A stretch of DNA of 63,958 bases from Microvirga massiliensis (lineage in GTDB: Bacteria; Pseudomonadota; Alphaproteobacteria; Rhizobiales; Beijerinckiaceae): positions 1-63,958 of the forward strand of contig NZ_LN811351.1 in the NCBI RefSeq assembly GCF_001006805.1, written 5' to 3'. The notes below the pieces were generated by a model, which was not told the origin of the DNA, searched no databases, and saw only the letters and a program-made list of their open reading frames with translations. Below, piece by piece: positions 1 to 8,014 of the stretch. A program made the translations under genes and the position numbers. The first letter of the stretch is position 1. Each line of letters opens with the position of its first letter.

Positions 1-7
1 TGATTGG

Positions 8-84
<77 letters not shown>

Positions 85-106
85 ATCTCATAATTCTCCC
101 ATCACC

Positions 107-145
107 GCAAACTGGCCGCTCCATCCGAGCGGCCAGTTTGCGTTT
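107..145 (+). terminator. Hairpin terminator after tRNA-fMet
   Basis: A perfect 14-bp inverted repeat (107-120 with 128-141) encloses a seven-base loop and starts 23 bases after the tRNA. The stem is followed only by a short GTTT stretch, so it is a strong hairpin with a weak U tract. It probably ends the tRNA transcript or protects its 3' end. Confidence 0.7.
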
Positions 146-280
146 GGGTGCCGTGCCATTGTCAGCTGGTTCCTGCAAAGCCCTACCCTCTATCTGTCGG
201 CGGCGTACGGTGGTTGGCAGGACGCGACAACAGGTTTACCTTGCGGAATGTATTGATCATCACCAAAGCGTTTTCACGCC

Positions 281-1120
281 ATGGAACTTGCGGATCTTCC
301 ATTTCGCGCCAAGCAGGCGCTTCGACCCACCTATTTGCGCATCAGAACGGTTGAGCGTTGGATTCAATACCACTTGGGCGTGTTCGAGTCCGAGGCCAAA
401 ATCGAACGGGATGCGCAACGCTTCTGGAATGCCGAGGACGAGAGGCTGCGCCAGCATTCCCATTGGCGGGGCGCCGGCATCTTCCAGGACGACGCGCGGT
501 GGATGGCCTTGGGCCAGGAGCACCGTCAGCTCTACGAGAAGTTCGCCAGAATGCTCGGCGTTACAGGCCGGCCGCAACGGATTGTCGATTGGGGCTGCGG
601 CGGCGGAGCCGACGCACTCCATTTCGCGCCGCTGGCACAGGACTACGTCGGCATCGACATCTCGCAGGACAATCTCGAAGAGTGCAGTCGCCTTCTGGCG
701 AATGCCGGGCTCACCAATTTCACGCCGGTGCTGATTCGAACTGATGCTCCTGAGGATGCCCGTACGCTGGTGCCCCTCCCGTGCGACCTATTCCTGTGCA
801 TTGGAGTCTTTGAGATCCTTCCCACTCCGGAATACGGTTACAGGGTGCTCGAGATCGCCCGTGACCTGCTCGCAGATGGCGGTATGGCGATTGTTCAAGT
901 CAAATACGTGAAGGATTCCTGGGTCACCCGGCCGAAGCGTTTTGGTTACCGCCGGAACTTTCCGATTCTCACCACCTATCCGATCGATGAGTTCTGGACG
1001 GCTGCAGAGGCGCGCGGCTTGAAACCGCAGGCCATCACGCTGCAGCCCTACCAGCCTCTCATCGGAAATGGTGATTACGCGTTCTTCTGCCTCACGAAGG
1101 AGAGCTCGTCTGTAAACTGA
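281..1120 (+). CDS. Class I SAM-dependent methyltransferase
   Basis: A 279-residue Rossmann-fold methyltransferase. SAM-binding motif I is clear at about residues 101-110 (IVDWGCGGG), followed by the acidic motif II region GIDIS at 124-128 and a later CIGVFEILP stretch matching the post-II/III region. The acceptor cannot be told; this general type acts on small molecules, lipids or sugars. The N-terminal ~90 residues are charged and unrecognised. No good ribosome binding site precedes the ATG at 281. It stands alone between tRNA-fMet and a GMC flavoprotein, and its sequence is visibly less GC-rich than the rest of the window, so acquisition by transfer is possible but unproven. Confidence 0.75.
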   Translation: MELADLPFRAKQALRPTYLRIRTVERWIQYHLGVFESEAKIERDAQRFWNAEDERLRQHSHWRGAGIFQDDARWMALGQEHRQLYEKFARMLGVTGRPQRIVDWGCGGGADALHFAPLAQDYVGIDISQDNLEECSRLLANAGLTNFTPVLIRTDAPEDARTLVPLPCDLFLCIGVFEILPTPEYGYRVLEIARDLLADGGMAIVQVKYVKDSWVTRPKRFGYRRNFPILTTYPIDEFWTAAEARGLKPQAITLQPYQPLIGNGDYAFFCLTKESSSVN

Positions 1121-1175
1121 CGTATGAGGCTGGAGGTGGCATCGGAACAGGCAGGGTGAACTGTCGCGCTCTCTC

Positions 1176-1258
1176 TGTCTCTGCGAGCTACAGGCGGAGC
1201 AATCCAGCTTTTCCGGCGCAGCGCCGCTGGGTTGCTTCGCTTTGGTCGCAGTGACGAT
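1176..1258. repeat. Dispersed palindromic intergenic repeat (degenerate copy)
   Basis: A weak member of the repeat family seen at about 17.9, 18.0, 40.0, 47.4, 47.6, 54.8, 60.9 and 61.1 kb. It has the TGCGAG start, a GGCGGAGCAATCCAGC block, and the mirrored GGTTGCTTCGCT block, closing with CGCAGTGACGA. The two halves can pair over a GC-rich centre. The rest of the 297-base gap at 1121-1417 shows nothing recognisable. Confidence 0.6.
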
Positions 1259-1417
1259 GAGGACACGAAGGAGCGAAGCGCCCGCTCAGCAAAGGCCCAT
1301 GGCTGAGACAATCTCTGCACGATTCGGCTTCGCCACGTACACAATTCCGATGTGCCTCTAGAGATCAATGCACGGGGACCGTCGCAATGGGTTATCGAGG
1401 CCAGCCGTGGTTGCCCG

Positions 1418-2980
1418 CTAAGTAGCCTTGAGGTGGTCGGCCAAGCGCGTTGCGAGGGCCACGATGGTCAGGGTAGGGGTACCGCACCCATATGTCGGGA
1501 AAACTGAACTTCCGGCCACGTAGAGATTGGCGATCCCGTGCACCCGTCCATCTGAATCGACGACCCCCTGCTTGGGATCGGGATGCATCCGGGTCGCGCC
1601 CATGTGGTGATGCCCGTTCTCGTAGTTCTCCATCGGGTCCAGAGCCGAGCCGCGAGGCCGGATACGTAGGCGTCCGAGACCGACGCGCCCCAACTCCTGA
1701 CCGAGCAACTCATGCGCGCGCATGAAGAAGTGCTCGAAATCGGGGCCGAGCCGCCAATCGAGCTTCACGCGGCGCAGGCCGAGCGCGTCCCGCTCGTTCG
1801 TCAACGTGATCCGGCTGTCGGGATTCGGGGGCGGCTCCAAGGACGAGAACGTCGCATAGTGGGTTGGGGATGACCCTGCGATCCTCCCATAGGCTGCGCT
1901 CGCCAGCCCATCGAGATCGCTGATGATGTTGCCGAGATGCTTGCCGAGATCCTCGGGAAACGAGCCCTTGCGCAGCCGCCACCAGAGAGCCTTGATGGAG
2001 GCCGCTCCTTCCGAGACATCGGTCGCTGTCGCCGGGCGGATCCCGATGTAGAAATTGGGCAGGCCTTCCCGCTTCGTTAATTCCGTAGCGGGCTCGAGAA
2101 TTCCGCGGACAATCACATTCGGCTGGACCGCGGTGAGACGGTAATAGTCCAACTCCGGGTAGCGCTGTTTGAACAGGATCTGACCCGACTGCTCAAATAT
2201 CGGATGGTCCATGAAGAAGCGCCCGACGAGGTCATTCTGATTGCCGAGCCCGGCGGTCTCGACTTGGTCGGAACTCAAAAGAAGGCGCACATTCTCGATC
2301 CCGCCCGCCGCCAGAACATAGCGCCGGCTCCGCACCTGGAAGGCAGGTCCGCCGAGTGTTGCCACCCGTACTTGGCTGACTGCGTTCGGCACCGGCGGGG
2401 TCTCGAGCGTGGTCACATTGGCCCGCAGATACACCCGCACGTTTTGCGCCTTTGCGAGTTCCTCACGGTAGCGCTGCCCGAAGCGGGTCGGCGGGCTAAA
2501 CTGGAATATGGAGGTGAAGAAGCGGCTCGGATTGAGCTTGAGGGGCTCCTGGTCATTGATCGTCCAGTCCTTGGCCTCGTAGGCGAAGGGACCGACTTCG
2601 CACAAAACCTGCGCGCGCCGGTAATAGGGCTCGAGTTCCGCTAGGCCGAAAGGCCAGCCGCTGTAGGGGATGTGGGCCCGCTTCTCGAATTCGATCAGCT
2701 GGAATGGTCTGGTCCAGCCACTCCAATGATTGGTCGAGCCACCGAAATAGCGCAGGCGGGTCACATCGAGCGGGAAGAAGTGTGGATTGGTGCTCTCGCC
2801 TGCATAGAGATTCTGGGTGGCGGGGGCAAACTCGAGCCCACCGCTCTCAAGCAGGCAAACCTGGAGCGAAGTGCCCGCAAGCTCGCGCGTGAGCGTGATG
2901 CCGGCGGCTCCGCCTCCAATGATGCAAATGTCTGAATCGAGAACAGTGTTCTGAGGAACCGTGCGTGCGTCAATGATCAT
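1418..2980 (-). CDS. GMC family FAD-dependent oxidoreductase
   Basis: A 520-residue glucose-methanol-choline type flavoprotein that oxidises an alcohol group of a sugar, polyol or alcohol. The N-terminal dinucleotide fold is at about residues 17-48 (IIGGGAAG at 21-27, ending in the acidic ESGG that binds the FAD ribose). The C-terminal domain has the HHHMGATRM segment, which carries the usual active-site histidine region, and a final GCGTPTLTIVALATRLADH motif typical of the family. There is no signal peptide. It is isolated, with no cytochrome or small subunit next to it, so the electron acceptor and substrate are unknown. The ATG at 2980 gives the usual short N-terminus ahead of the FAD fold. 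Confidence 0.85.
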   Translation of the reverse strand: MIIDARTVPQNTVLDSDICIIGGGAAGITLTRELAGTSLQVCLLESGGLEFAPATQNLYAGESTNPHFFPLDVTRLRYFGGSTNHWSGWTRPFQLIEFEKRAHIPYSGWPFGLAELEPYYRRAQVLCEVGPFAYEAKDWTINDQEPLKLNPSRFFTSIFQFSPPTRFGQRYREELAKAQNVRVYLRANVTTLETPPVPNAVSQVRVATLGGPAFQVRSRRYVLAAGGIENVRLLLSSDQVETAGLGNQNDLVGRFFMDHPIFEQSGQILFKQRYPELDYYRLTAVQPNVIVRGILEPATELTKREGLPNFYIGIRPATATDVSEGAASIKALWWRLRKGSFPEDLGKHLGNIISDLDGLASAAYGRIAGSSPTHYATFSSLEPPPNPDSRITLTNERDALGLRRVKLDWRLGPDFEHFFMRAHELLGQELGRVGLGRLRIRPRGSALDPMENYENGHHHMGATRMHPDPKQGVVDSDGRVHGIANLYVAGSSVFPTYGCGTPTLTIVALATRLADHLKAT

Positions 2981-3381
2981 CTAGGCATCCAAGCCGATGC
3001 CCATGATGACGAGCGTGGAGGTAGGCAGGCAATTAATCCGCAGGAGGTAGACACATAGGCCATCTGGCCGTTCAGATCCCCAGTGTGGGCAGTATAGTAT
3101 CTACTTCGTGCGGTACTCGACAACTCCTTTCAGCGTATCGTGGTGCCGTGCGCTAAGGTATTTCTCACCGCTCATGACCGGCGAGACCTTTCTCATTAGG
3201 GCAGTTCGCATTGCCGTAGCGAATGTGGAACCAGGCATTGGGACATGGGTTTCCTTATCCCGGCCCAGCTAAGCCGCAGGCCTGGAGCGCATGACTGATG
3301 AGCATCGATCGTCACCTGGGTGGCGTGCGCATTTAAGTTCAGTGATCATGATTTGCACGTCCCCATCGGAGGAAAGTGGAA
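2981..3381. other. Intergenic region between two divergent genes
   Basis: About 400 bases between the divergently transcribed GMC oxidoreductase and RTX genes. It must carry both promoters. I see no convincing palindrome, tRNA or conserved RNA here. A ribosome binding site GGAGGA at 3368-3373 belongs to the RTX gene and decides its start. Confidence 0.5.
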
Positions 3382-4908
3382 ATGAGTTTGTCCCGACTGT
3401 GGCTCGACTGGGTCGATCGCATCCTCTCCGGCAATGTTGTCGTCGGCGCCGGGCACGCTGAGATCTTGGCGGCTCCTGCACCTCATGCGCTCGTTCTCGG
3501 CTTCGGCGGAAACGATCAACTGACGAGCAGTTTTGACCAGACAATCCTGTCCGGAGGACTTGGAGACGATACTCTGACTACCAGCTACAGCATCGATTCT
3601 TCTGGTGAGCCCGTCCACGCGCTTGCGACTCAATTTGGCAATGCTGGCGACGACACGCTCAGAACCGATGTAATGGTCGCTGGCTCTACGGCGCCGTTCG
3701 GGACGCTACTCAACATCGATGTTCTGCTCGACGCTGGCAGCGGGAACGATGTCATCAACGCCCGTGTGGCTACAGGCCTGAATTTCGGCGAGACCAGCCT
3801 GAGGAATCTGATCTATGCCGGAGCGGGGGACGATACCGTGGAGGCTGTCGCCGATACGACGGGTTCGATCGACAACAGCACTGCGACGAATATCGTACAC
3901 GCAGGACGAGGCAATGATCTCGTTTCGGCTGTCGCAACGACTGATCTCGCAGGGCTTGTGAGCAGCGCGTTCAACGTTTTGACCGGCGGCTACGGCGACG
4001 ATGAGCTCGAGGCGAAAGCGGTCGCGCAATCGAACACCCCGGATACTGCTTCCAATTTCCTCTCTGGTGGGAATGGCAACGACATCCTAAGGGCCGAGAA
4101 CGAAACTGATTCCAACTTCGGTGCGCCGATCGGTATTAACGAGTTGCAAGGTGGGGATGGCGATGACACGCTGTTCGCAAGCCAACTCACTGATGGGGAG
4201 AATGCCGTAACCGATGTCACGAATCTCCTGGATGGCGGAGCCGGGAGTGACCACCTGCAGGCAAGCTCTCAGGCTCTTGGACAGACGGTCTATGCACTGA
4301 ACCAGCTCACAGGTGGAAGAGGTAGTGACTCACTCACTGCTAACCTGACTGCAGAGGCGTATACCGGTGACCTCGCAGTCTCCAATGTGTTGGATGGCGG
4401 TGCCGGAAACGACAGGCTCGACGCGTTCCTTTCAGCGGCTGTTCTCTCCGAAGGAGCCTCAGCCCATGCGGAGAATCGCCTGACGGGTGGTGCCGGAAAC
4501 GATATTCTTATGGCCACAGTCGCGGCCGGGTCGATCGGTTCGAGCTTTCTCGAAGGAGGCACAGGCGATGATGAACTGATCGCACTCGGAGAGTCGAACG
4601 ACCTGCTCATCGGCGGGAGTGGAGCAGACACTTTCCGTCTCGACGTCGCGCAATTTCAGGGAAGCGACACGATTGCTGATTTCGAATTCGGGTCCGATCT
4701 TCTGAGTTTCACAGGATTGACGGATACCGGAGTCGCCGGCCTGGTCGACGATCTCGATGCGATATCGAGCTTCACCCAAACCGGGACGGATCTGACAGTT
4801 ACCCTGAAATCCGGATCGGAGTTCGTCTTCGCCGGACTTGGGAATTCGGGAATCGAGAGTTGGGTCGGCATCGTATCAGATCCAGCAAGTCAGATCCTGA
4901 TCGCGTGA
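3382..4908 (+). CDS. RTX-type calcium-binding repeat protein (type I secreted)
   Basis: A 508-residue acidic protein with about 14 glycine/aspartate nonapeptides of the hemolysin type (for example GGLGDDTL, GGNGNDIL, GGAGNDRL, GGSGADTF). Such repeats bind Ca2+ and fold into a parallel beta roll after export by a type I (TolC-ABC) system. There is no N-terminal signal peptide, as expected. The nonapeptides are not tandem: each is separated by about 25-30 residues, giving a long-period repeat of roughly N-x-L-x-GG-x-G-x-D-x-L plus a variable strand. The C-terminus (about 400-508) lacks repeats and should hold the secretion signal. The ATG at 3382 is chosen over a GTG at 3376 because it sits 8 bases from GGAGGA. 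No secretion genes are adjacent. Confidence 0.85.
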   Translation: MSLSRLWLDWVDRILSGNVVVGAGHAEILAAPAPHALVLGFGGNDQLTSSFDQTILSGGLGDDTLTTSYSIDSSGEPVHALATQFGNAGDDTLRTDVMVAGSTAPFGTLLNIDVLLDAGSGNDVINARVATGLNFGETSLRNLIYAGAGDDTVEAVADTTGSIDNSTATNIVHAGRGNDLVSAVATTDLAGLVSSAFNVLTGGYGDDELEAKAVAQSNTPDTASNFLSGGNGNDILRAENETDSNFGAPIGINELQGGDGDDTLFASQLTDGENAVTDVTNLLDGGAGSDHLQASSQALGQTVYALNQLTGGRGSDSLTANLTAEAYTGDLAVSNVLDGGAGNDRLDAFLSAAVLSEGASAHAENRLTGGAGNDILMATVAAGSIGSSFLEGGTGDDELIALGESNDLLIGGSGADTFRLDVAQFQGSDTIADFEFGSDLLSFTGLTDTGVAGLVDDLDAISSFTQTGTDLTVTLKSGSEFVFAGLGNSGIESWVGIVSDPASQILIA

Positions 4909-5079
4909 TCACCCTCGCGGATGCCACGTTAAGGACGCGCACTGGGATGGCTTTTCACGAATCGACCTTCCAGTCATCGAGGCGTCCGTCTGCGCCGGAC
5001 TCTTGGCAGGCCCCCTGGGCGACTACCTGCTCGGTGATGCCGCCTATGCTGCGTCCCGGCATCCGACCGCAGCAGCCAT

Positions 5080-5931
5080 TCAGGTATTCTCGCCGGTTGG
5101 CTTGTTCCGCTGATTGAGGCGTGCGGTTCGCATTTGAACGATCTGCGCCCGGGTCGGTGGCGTGAGTCCGAGGTCGTCAGCCCAGGCCTCGATACTCGTG
5201 TGGTCCGTCCCGAACAGCGCCTGCAGCGCGTCGGCGATCGAACGTTGCGCGAAAGCAGCGAGAATCGTCGCGAGGTCCACCGCCCGGTCCTGGCGGGCGA
5301 TCTGGGATATGACCTCGTCGAGCTGTTTCCGGTGCGCTTCGACATCGGCGATGAGTGCGCGCACTTCGCCGATCCGGTCGCGCGCGGCGCGCACACGCAC
5401 ACTGTTCTTCTGATCTGCGGCCTCCACCGCGATGCGCAATACCCGCTGCGAGAGCCGCTCCCGCGCGCCCGGTGTGAAGCGCGCTCCCGAATGCATCGCG
5501 AGCCTGCGCAGCACGGCGTCGCCGCCACGATCGAGTAGCACCTCCGTCGCGATCTCCGAAATCGCCGAACGCTCTGCCATCGCGATAAGATGGTCCTGAG
5601 AGCAGGTGAGGGCGATTTCGGCGAGGTCCTCGTCGGTCAGGACGGGAGAGAGGCGCAGGACGATACCGGCAATCTCGACTTCTTCGTCTTCCGCGAGGCG
5701 TCGCGCTACCGGACGTGGAAGCGTCGGCAGCGCCGCAACCCGCCTCGCATAGGCAGCGCGCTCCTCAGTCCCCAGCCTCACGAGGGCGTGCTCGGCAATG
5801 GCCGAGTAGTCACGGCGCGCAGCTTCGCTCGGTCGCTCCGTGCGCGCATAGACCTCGGTCGCCACCGACAGGAGTTCCTGTCGTCTGGCCGGTACAGCCG
5901 CTCTGATGAGGTCGAGGGGTTGTTCAGTCAT
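5080..5931 (-). CDS. DUF2336 domain-containing protein
   Basis: A 283-residue, all-helical, arginine- and glutamate-rich protein matching the alphaproteobacterial DUF2336 family in its N-terminal layout: repeated helices with patterns such as LPRPVARRLAEDE and LSPVLTDEDLAEIA. The C-terminal half (about 185-283) looks coiled-coil-like before a final helix. Function is not established; homologues in Caulobacter-type bacteria are linked to stress or cell-cycle signalling. It is cytosolic with no signal or membrane segment. It is divergent from the TetR efflux operon and convergent with the RTX gene. Only 171 bases lie between its stop and the RTX stop. Confidence 0.7.
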   Translation of the reverse strand: MTEQPLDLIRAAVPARRQELLSVATEVYARTERPSEAARRDYSAIAEHALVRLGTEERAAYARRVAALPTLPRPVARRLAEDEEVEIAGIVLRLSPVLTDEDLAEIALTCSQDHLIAMAERSAISEIATEVLLDRGGDAVLRRLAMHSGARFTPGARERLSQRVLRIAVEAADQKNSVRVRAARDRIGEVRALIADVEAHRKQLDEVISQIARQDRAVDLATILAAFAQRSIADALQALFGTDHTSIEAWADDLGLTPPTRAQIVQMRTARLNQRNKPTGENT

Positions 5932-6083
5932 GGCGATCGGCCCGCATGGGACCAGATTACACCGTTATTCACAATGTCAGATCGGATTTTACCTTAATGA
6001 ATATTCAACCTCGCGAACGCGCGATAGATGGTGTCGGCGGAACGCAGCCTCCAGAAGGTCCTTGACGGCGGAACGGAGGCAAC

Positions 6084-6115
6084 GCACATGAGAATGAACG
6101 TTCATTCTCATGTGC
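6084..6115. promoter_or_regulatory. Perfect 32-bp palindromic operator (probable TetR site)
   Basis: A flawless inverted repeat centred between 6099 and 6100, with half-site GCACATGAGAATGAAC. It ends two bases before the TetR start codon, so a bound TetR dimer would block transcription of its own operon. The core GAATGAACGTTCATTC is the kind of symmetric sequence many TetR-family efflux regulators bind. The palindrome also encodes most of the small ORF at 6088-6120. Confidence 0.8.
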
Positions 6116-6120
6116 CATGA
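6088..6120 (+). CDS. 10-codon leader ORF overlapping the tetR-like start
   Basis: ATG at 6088, nine bases after the ribosome binding site GGAGG (6075-6079), opens a reading frame for MRMNVHSHVP and stops at TGA 6118-6120. The stop overlaps the TetR ATG (6117-6119) as ATGA, the classic arrangement for translational coupling. The TetR ATG has no ribosome binding site of its own, because the palindrome fills that space. The peptide sequence is set by the operator, so it may serve only to deliver ribosomes. It is too short to be called by length-based gene finders. Confidence 0.5.
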   Translation: MRMNVHSHVP

Positions 6121-6827
6121 CCGCCAACCTCAAGCCTGAGCGCTCCTATCCAGGTGACAACGAGCCTGACCGCGCGGCTCGCATTCTCGACGCCGCAGAA
6201 CGGTGTTTCGTTCGGAGCGGCTTTCACCGCGCAACGATGCAGGACGTGGCTGCCGAGGCGGGCATGAGCCCCGGCAATCTCTACCGCTACTTCCGCTCGA
6301 AGGATGCCCTCGCCACGGGCCTCGTCGAACGCGATCGGGCACGCGTCATGAGAGACATGTCGGGCCTGGATAGTGCCGAGGACTTCATGGCGGCCCTCTC
6401 CGAGCTTGCCCGGAAGCACTTCGTCGAAGAGCCGTGGGAAAGGGCCGTTCTTTGTCTCGAAACTTGGGCCGAGGCGACCCGAAGTCCCGTTTTCGCGGCC
6501 TTGACGGAGCGCTTTGACGAGGCCGTCCAGGAACGGATGACATCCCTGTTCAGGGCTGCGCAGGGGCGGGGCGTCATCGCGGCATCCGTCGATCCCGGAG
6601 CATTGGCGATTATCGTCTCGACTCTGGCGAACGGCCTCTTCGTGAGGCGGGCTGTGCTGCCGGGCTTCGATGCCGAGCGCGAGGTTGGGACTGTGATGAA
6701 GGTCATAGAGGCGGCTTGCGCCGGCCTTATCGACATGCCCACGCCGTCCGGCCGCGAAGAGGCAGACCTCGCGACCGAACGATCGCCCACTGGGCGGGAG
6801 CAGCCCCTGTCGGAGACCCGAAGCTGA
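6117..6827 (+). CDS. TetR/AcrR family transcriptional regulator
   Basis: A 236-residue repressor-type protein. The DNA-binding helix-turn-helix is at about residues 22-66, with the family signature TMQDVAAEAGMSPGNLYRYFRSKDAL. The C-terminal helical domain (about 75-200) would bind the inducer, probably a drug-like or hydrophobic compound. It is the first gene of an efflux operon: its TGA overlaps the ATG of the membrane fusion protein by one base. A perfect 32-bp palindrome directly before its start implies autorepression. The last ~35 residues are polar and probably disordered. Confidence 0.92.
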   Translation: MTANLKPERSYPGDNEPDRAARILDAAERCFVRSGFHRATMQDVAAEAGMSPGNLYRYFRSKDALATGLVERDRARVMRDMSGLDSAEDFMAALSELARKHFVEEPWERAVLCLETWAEATRSPVFAALTERFDEAVQERMTSLFRAAQGRGVIAASVDPGALAIIVSTLANGLFVRRAVLPGFDAEREVGTVMKVIEAACAGLIDMPTPSGREEADLATERSPTGREQPLSETRS

Positions 6828-8014
6828 TGCGCCGGAAAGCGCCGCTCGCCGCCTTCTTCGCCGCCACGCTGGGTATCGCTCAGACTCACGTGGTCGTGGC
6901 CCAGGAGGCCGGACCGCCCGCATCGCTCGCGCCGGCTGTGACGGTTACGCGTGCGACGGAGCGCGAACTCGTCGAGAGAGTCATCGTCACCGGGACGCTC
7001 ATGCCGCGCGAAGAGGTCCTGGTCTCGCCGGAAATCGACGGGTTGCAGATCATCGAACTTCTAGCCGAGGAGGGCGACCATGTCGAGAAAGGGCAGGTGC
7101 TGGCGCGCCTCGCCCGGGATCTCCTCGATGTGCAAGCCGCCCAGAACGCGGCGACGATCGCTCGTGCCGAGGCCGCCATTGCCCAGGCACGAAGCCAGAT
7201 CGTTCAGGCGGAGGCTGCACAGGTCGAGGCCGGACAGGCTCTCGAGCGGACCCGGGCGCTCATGCGGAGCGGTAATGCCACCGAGGTTCAGCTCGAGCAG
7301 CGCGTTTCGGCAGCCCGTGCCGCAGAGGGACGTCTCGCTGCCGCGCGCGACGGCTTGCGGATGGCGGAAGCCGAACGTCGCTCGGCCGAAGCCCAGCAGC
7401 AGGAGAATGCGGTGCGTCTGGAGCGCACCGAGATCAAGGCGCCGGCTGCCGGCATCATCAGCCGGCGGACGGCGCGTCTCGGTGCGACCGCCTCGGTGGC
7501 CGGGGAGCCGCTGTTCAGGATTATCGCGAAGAGCGAAATCGAGCTCGAGGGTGAGGTTCCGGAGACGCAACTCCTGAAGATCAAGGAGGGCTTTCCCGCA
7601 ACCGTCACGATCGGTCCGGGCCGGGTGTTGACCGGCCGGGTCCGGATGGTTTTCCCGGAGGTCGATCGTGCGACGCGCCTCGGCCGTGTCCGGATTTCTC
7701 TTCCAGACGATCCGGCGCTCCGGATTGGCACCTTCGCGCGCGGCTCGATCGAGATCGCGCGTCGCAGCGGTGTCGCGGTTCCGCTCTCGGCCGTTGTCTA
7801 CGGGCGTGAGGGACCGAGCGTGCAGGTCGTGGTCGATGACCGGGTCCGGTCGCGTCCGATCCGGCCCGGGCTCACGGCCGACGGCTACATCGAAGTGCTC
7901 GACGGCGTCGCGGCCGGTGACCTCGTGGTTACGCGCGCCGGGAGCTTCCTGCGGGATGGCGACCCGATTCGTCCGGTGCTCGCGGCCTCGGCCAAGGCGG
8001 AAGGGCCCCGCTAA
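6827..8014 (+). CDS. RND efflux periplasmic adaptor (membrane fusion protein)
   Basis: A 395-residue HlyD/AcrA-type adaptor linking an inner-membrane RND pump to an outer-membrane channel. It has an N-terminal signal or anchor (AFFAATLGIAQTHVVVAQ), a split lipoyl domain (EEGDHVEKGQVLARL and later ERTEIKAPAAGIISRR), a long alpha-hairpin coiled coil in between rich in Ala, Glu and Arg, then beta-barrel and membrane-proximal domains. The start at 6827 (MRRKAPLAA) was chosen because it overlaps the TetR stop by one base and opens straight into the signal; a longer in-frame extension would lie inside tetR. The stop TAA overlaps the pump ATG by one base. Confidence 0.93.
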   Translation: MRRKAPLAAFFAATLGIAQTHVVVAQEAGPPASLAPAVTVTRATERELVERVIVTGTLMPREEVLVSPEIDGLQIIELLAEEGDHVEKGQVLARLARDLLDVQAAQNAATIARAEAAIAQARSQIVQAEAAQVEAGQALERTRALMRSGNATEVQLEQRVSAARAAEGRLAAARDGLRMAEAERRSAEAQQQENAVRLERTEIKAPAAGIISRRTARLGATASVAGEPLFRIIAKSEIELEGEVPETQLLKIKEGFPATVTIGPGRVLTGRVRMVFPEVDRATRLGRVRISLPDDPALRIGTFARGSIEIARRSGVAVPLSAVVYGREGPSVQVVVDDRVRSRPIRPGLTADGYIEVLDGVAAGDLVVTRAGSFLRDGDPIRPVLAASAKAEGPR

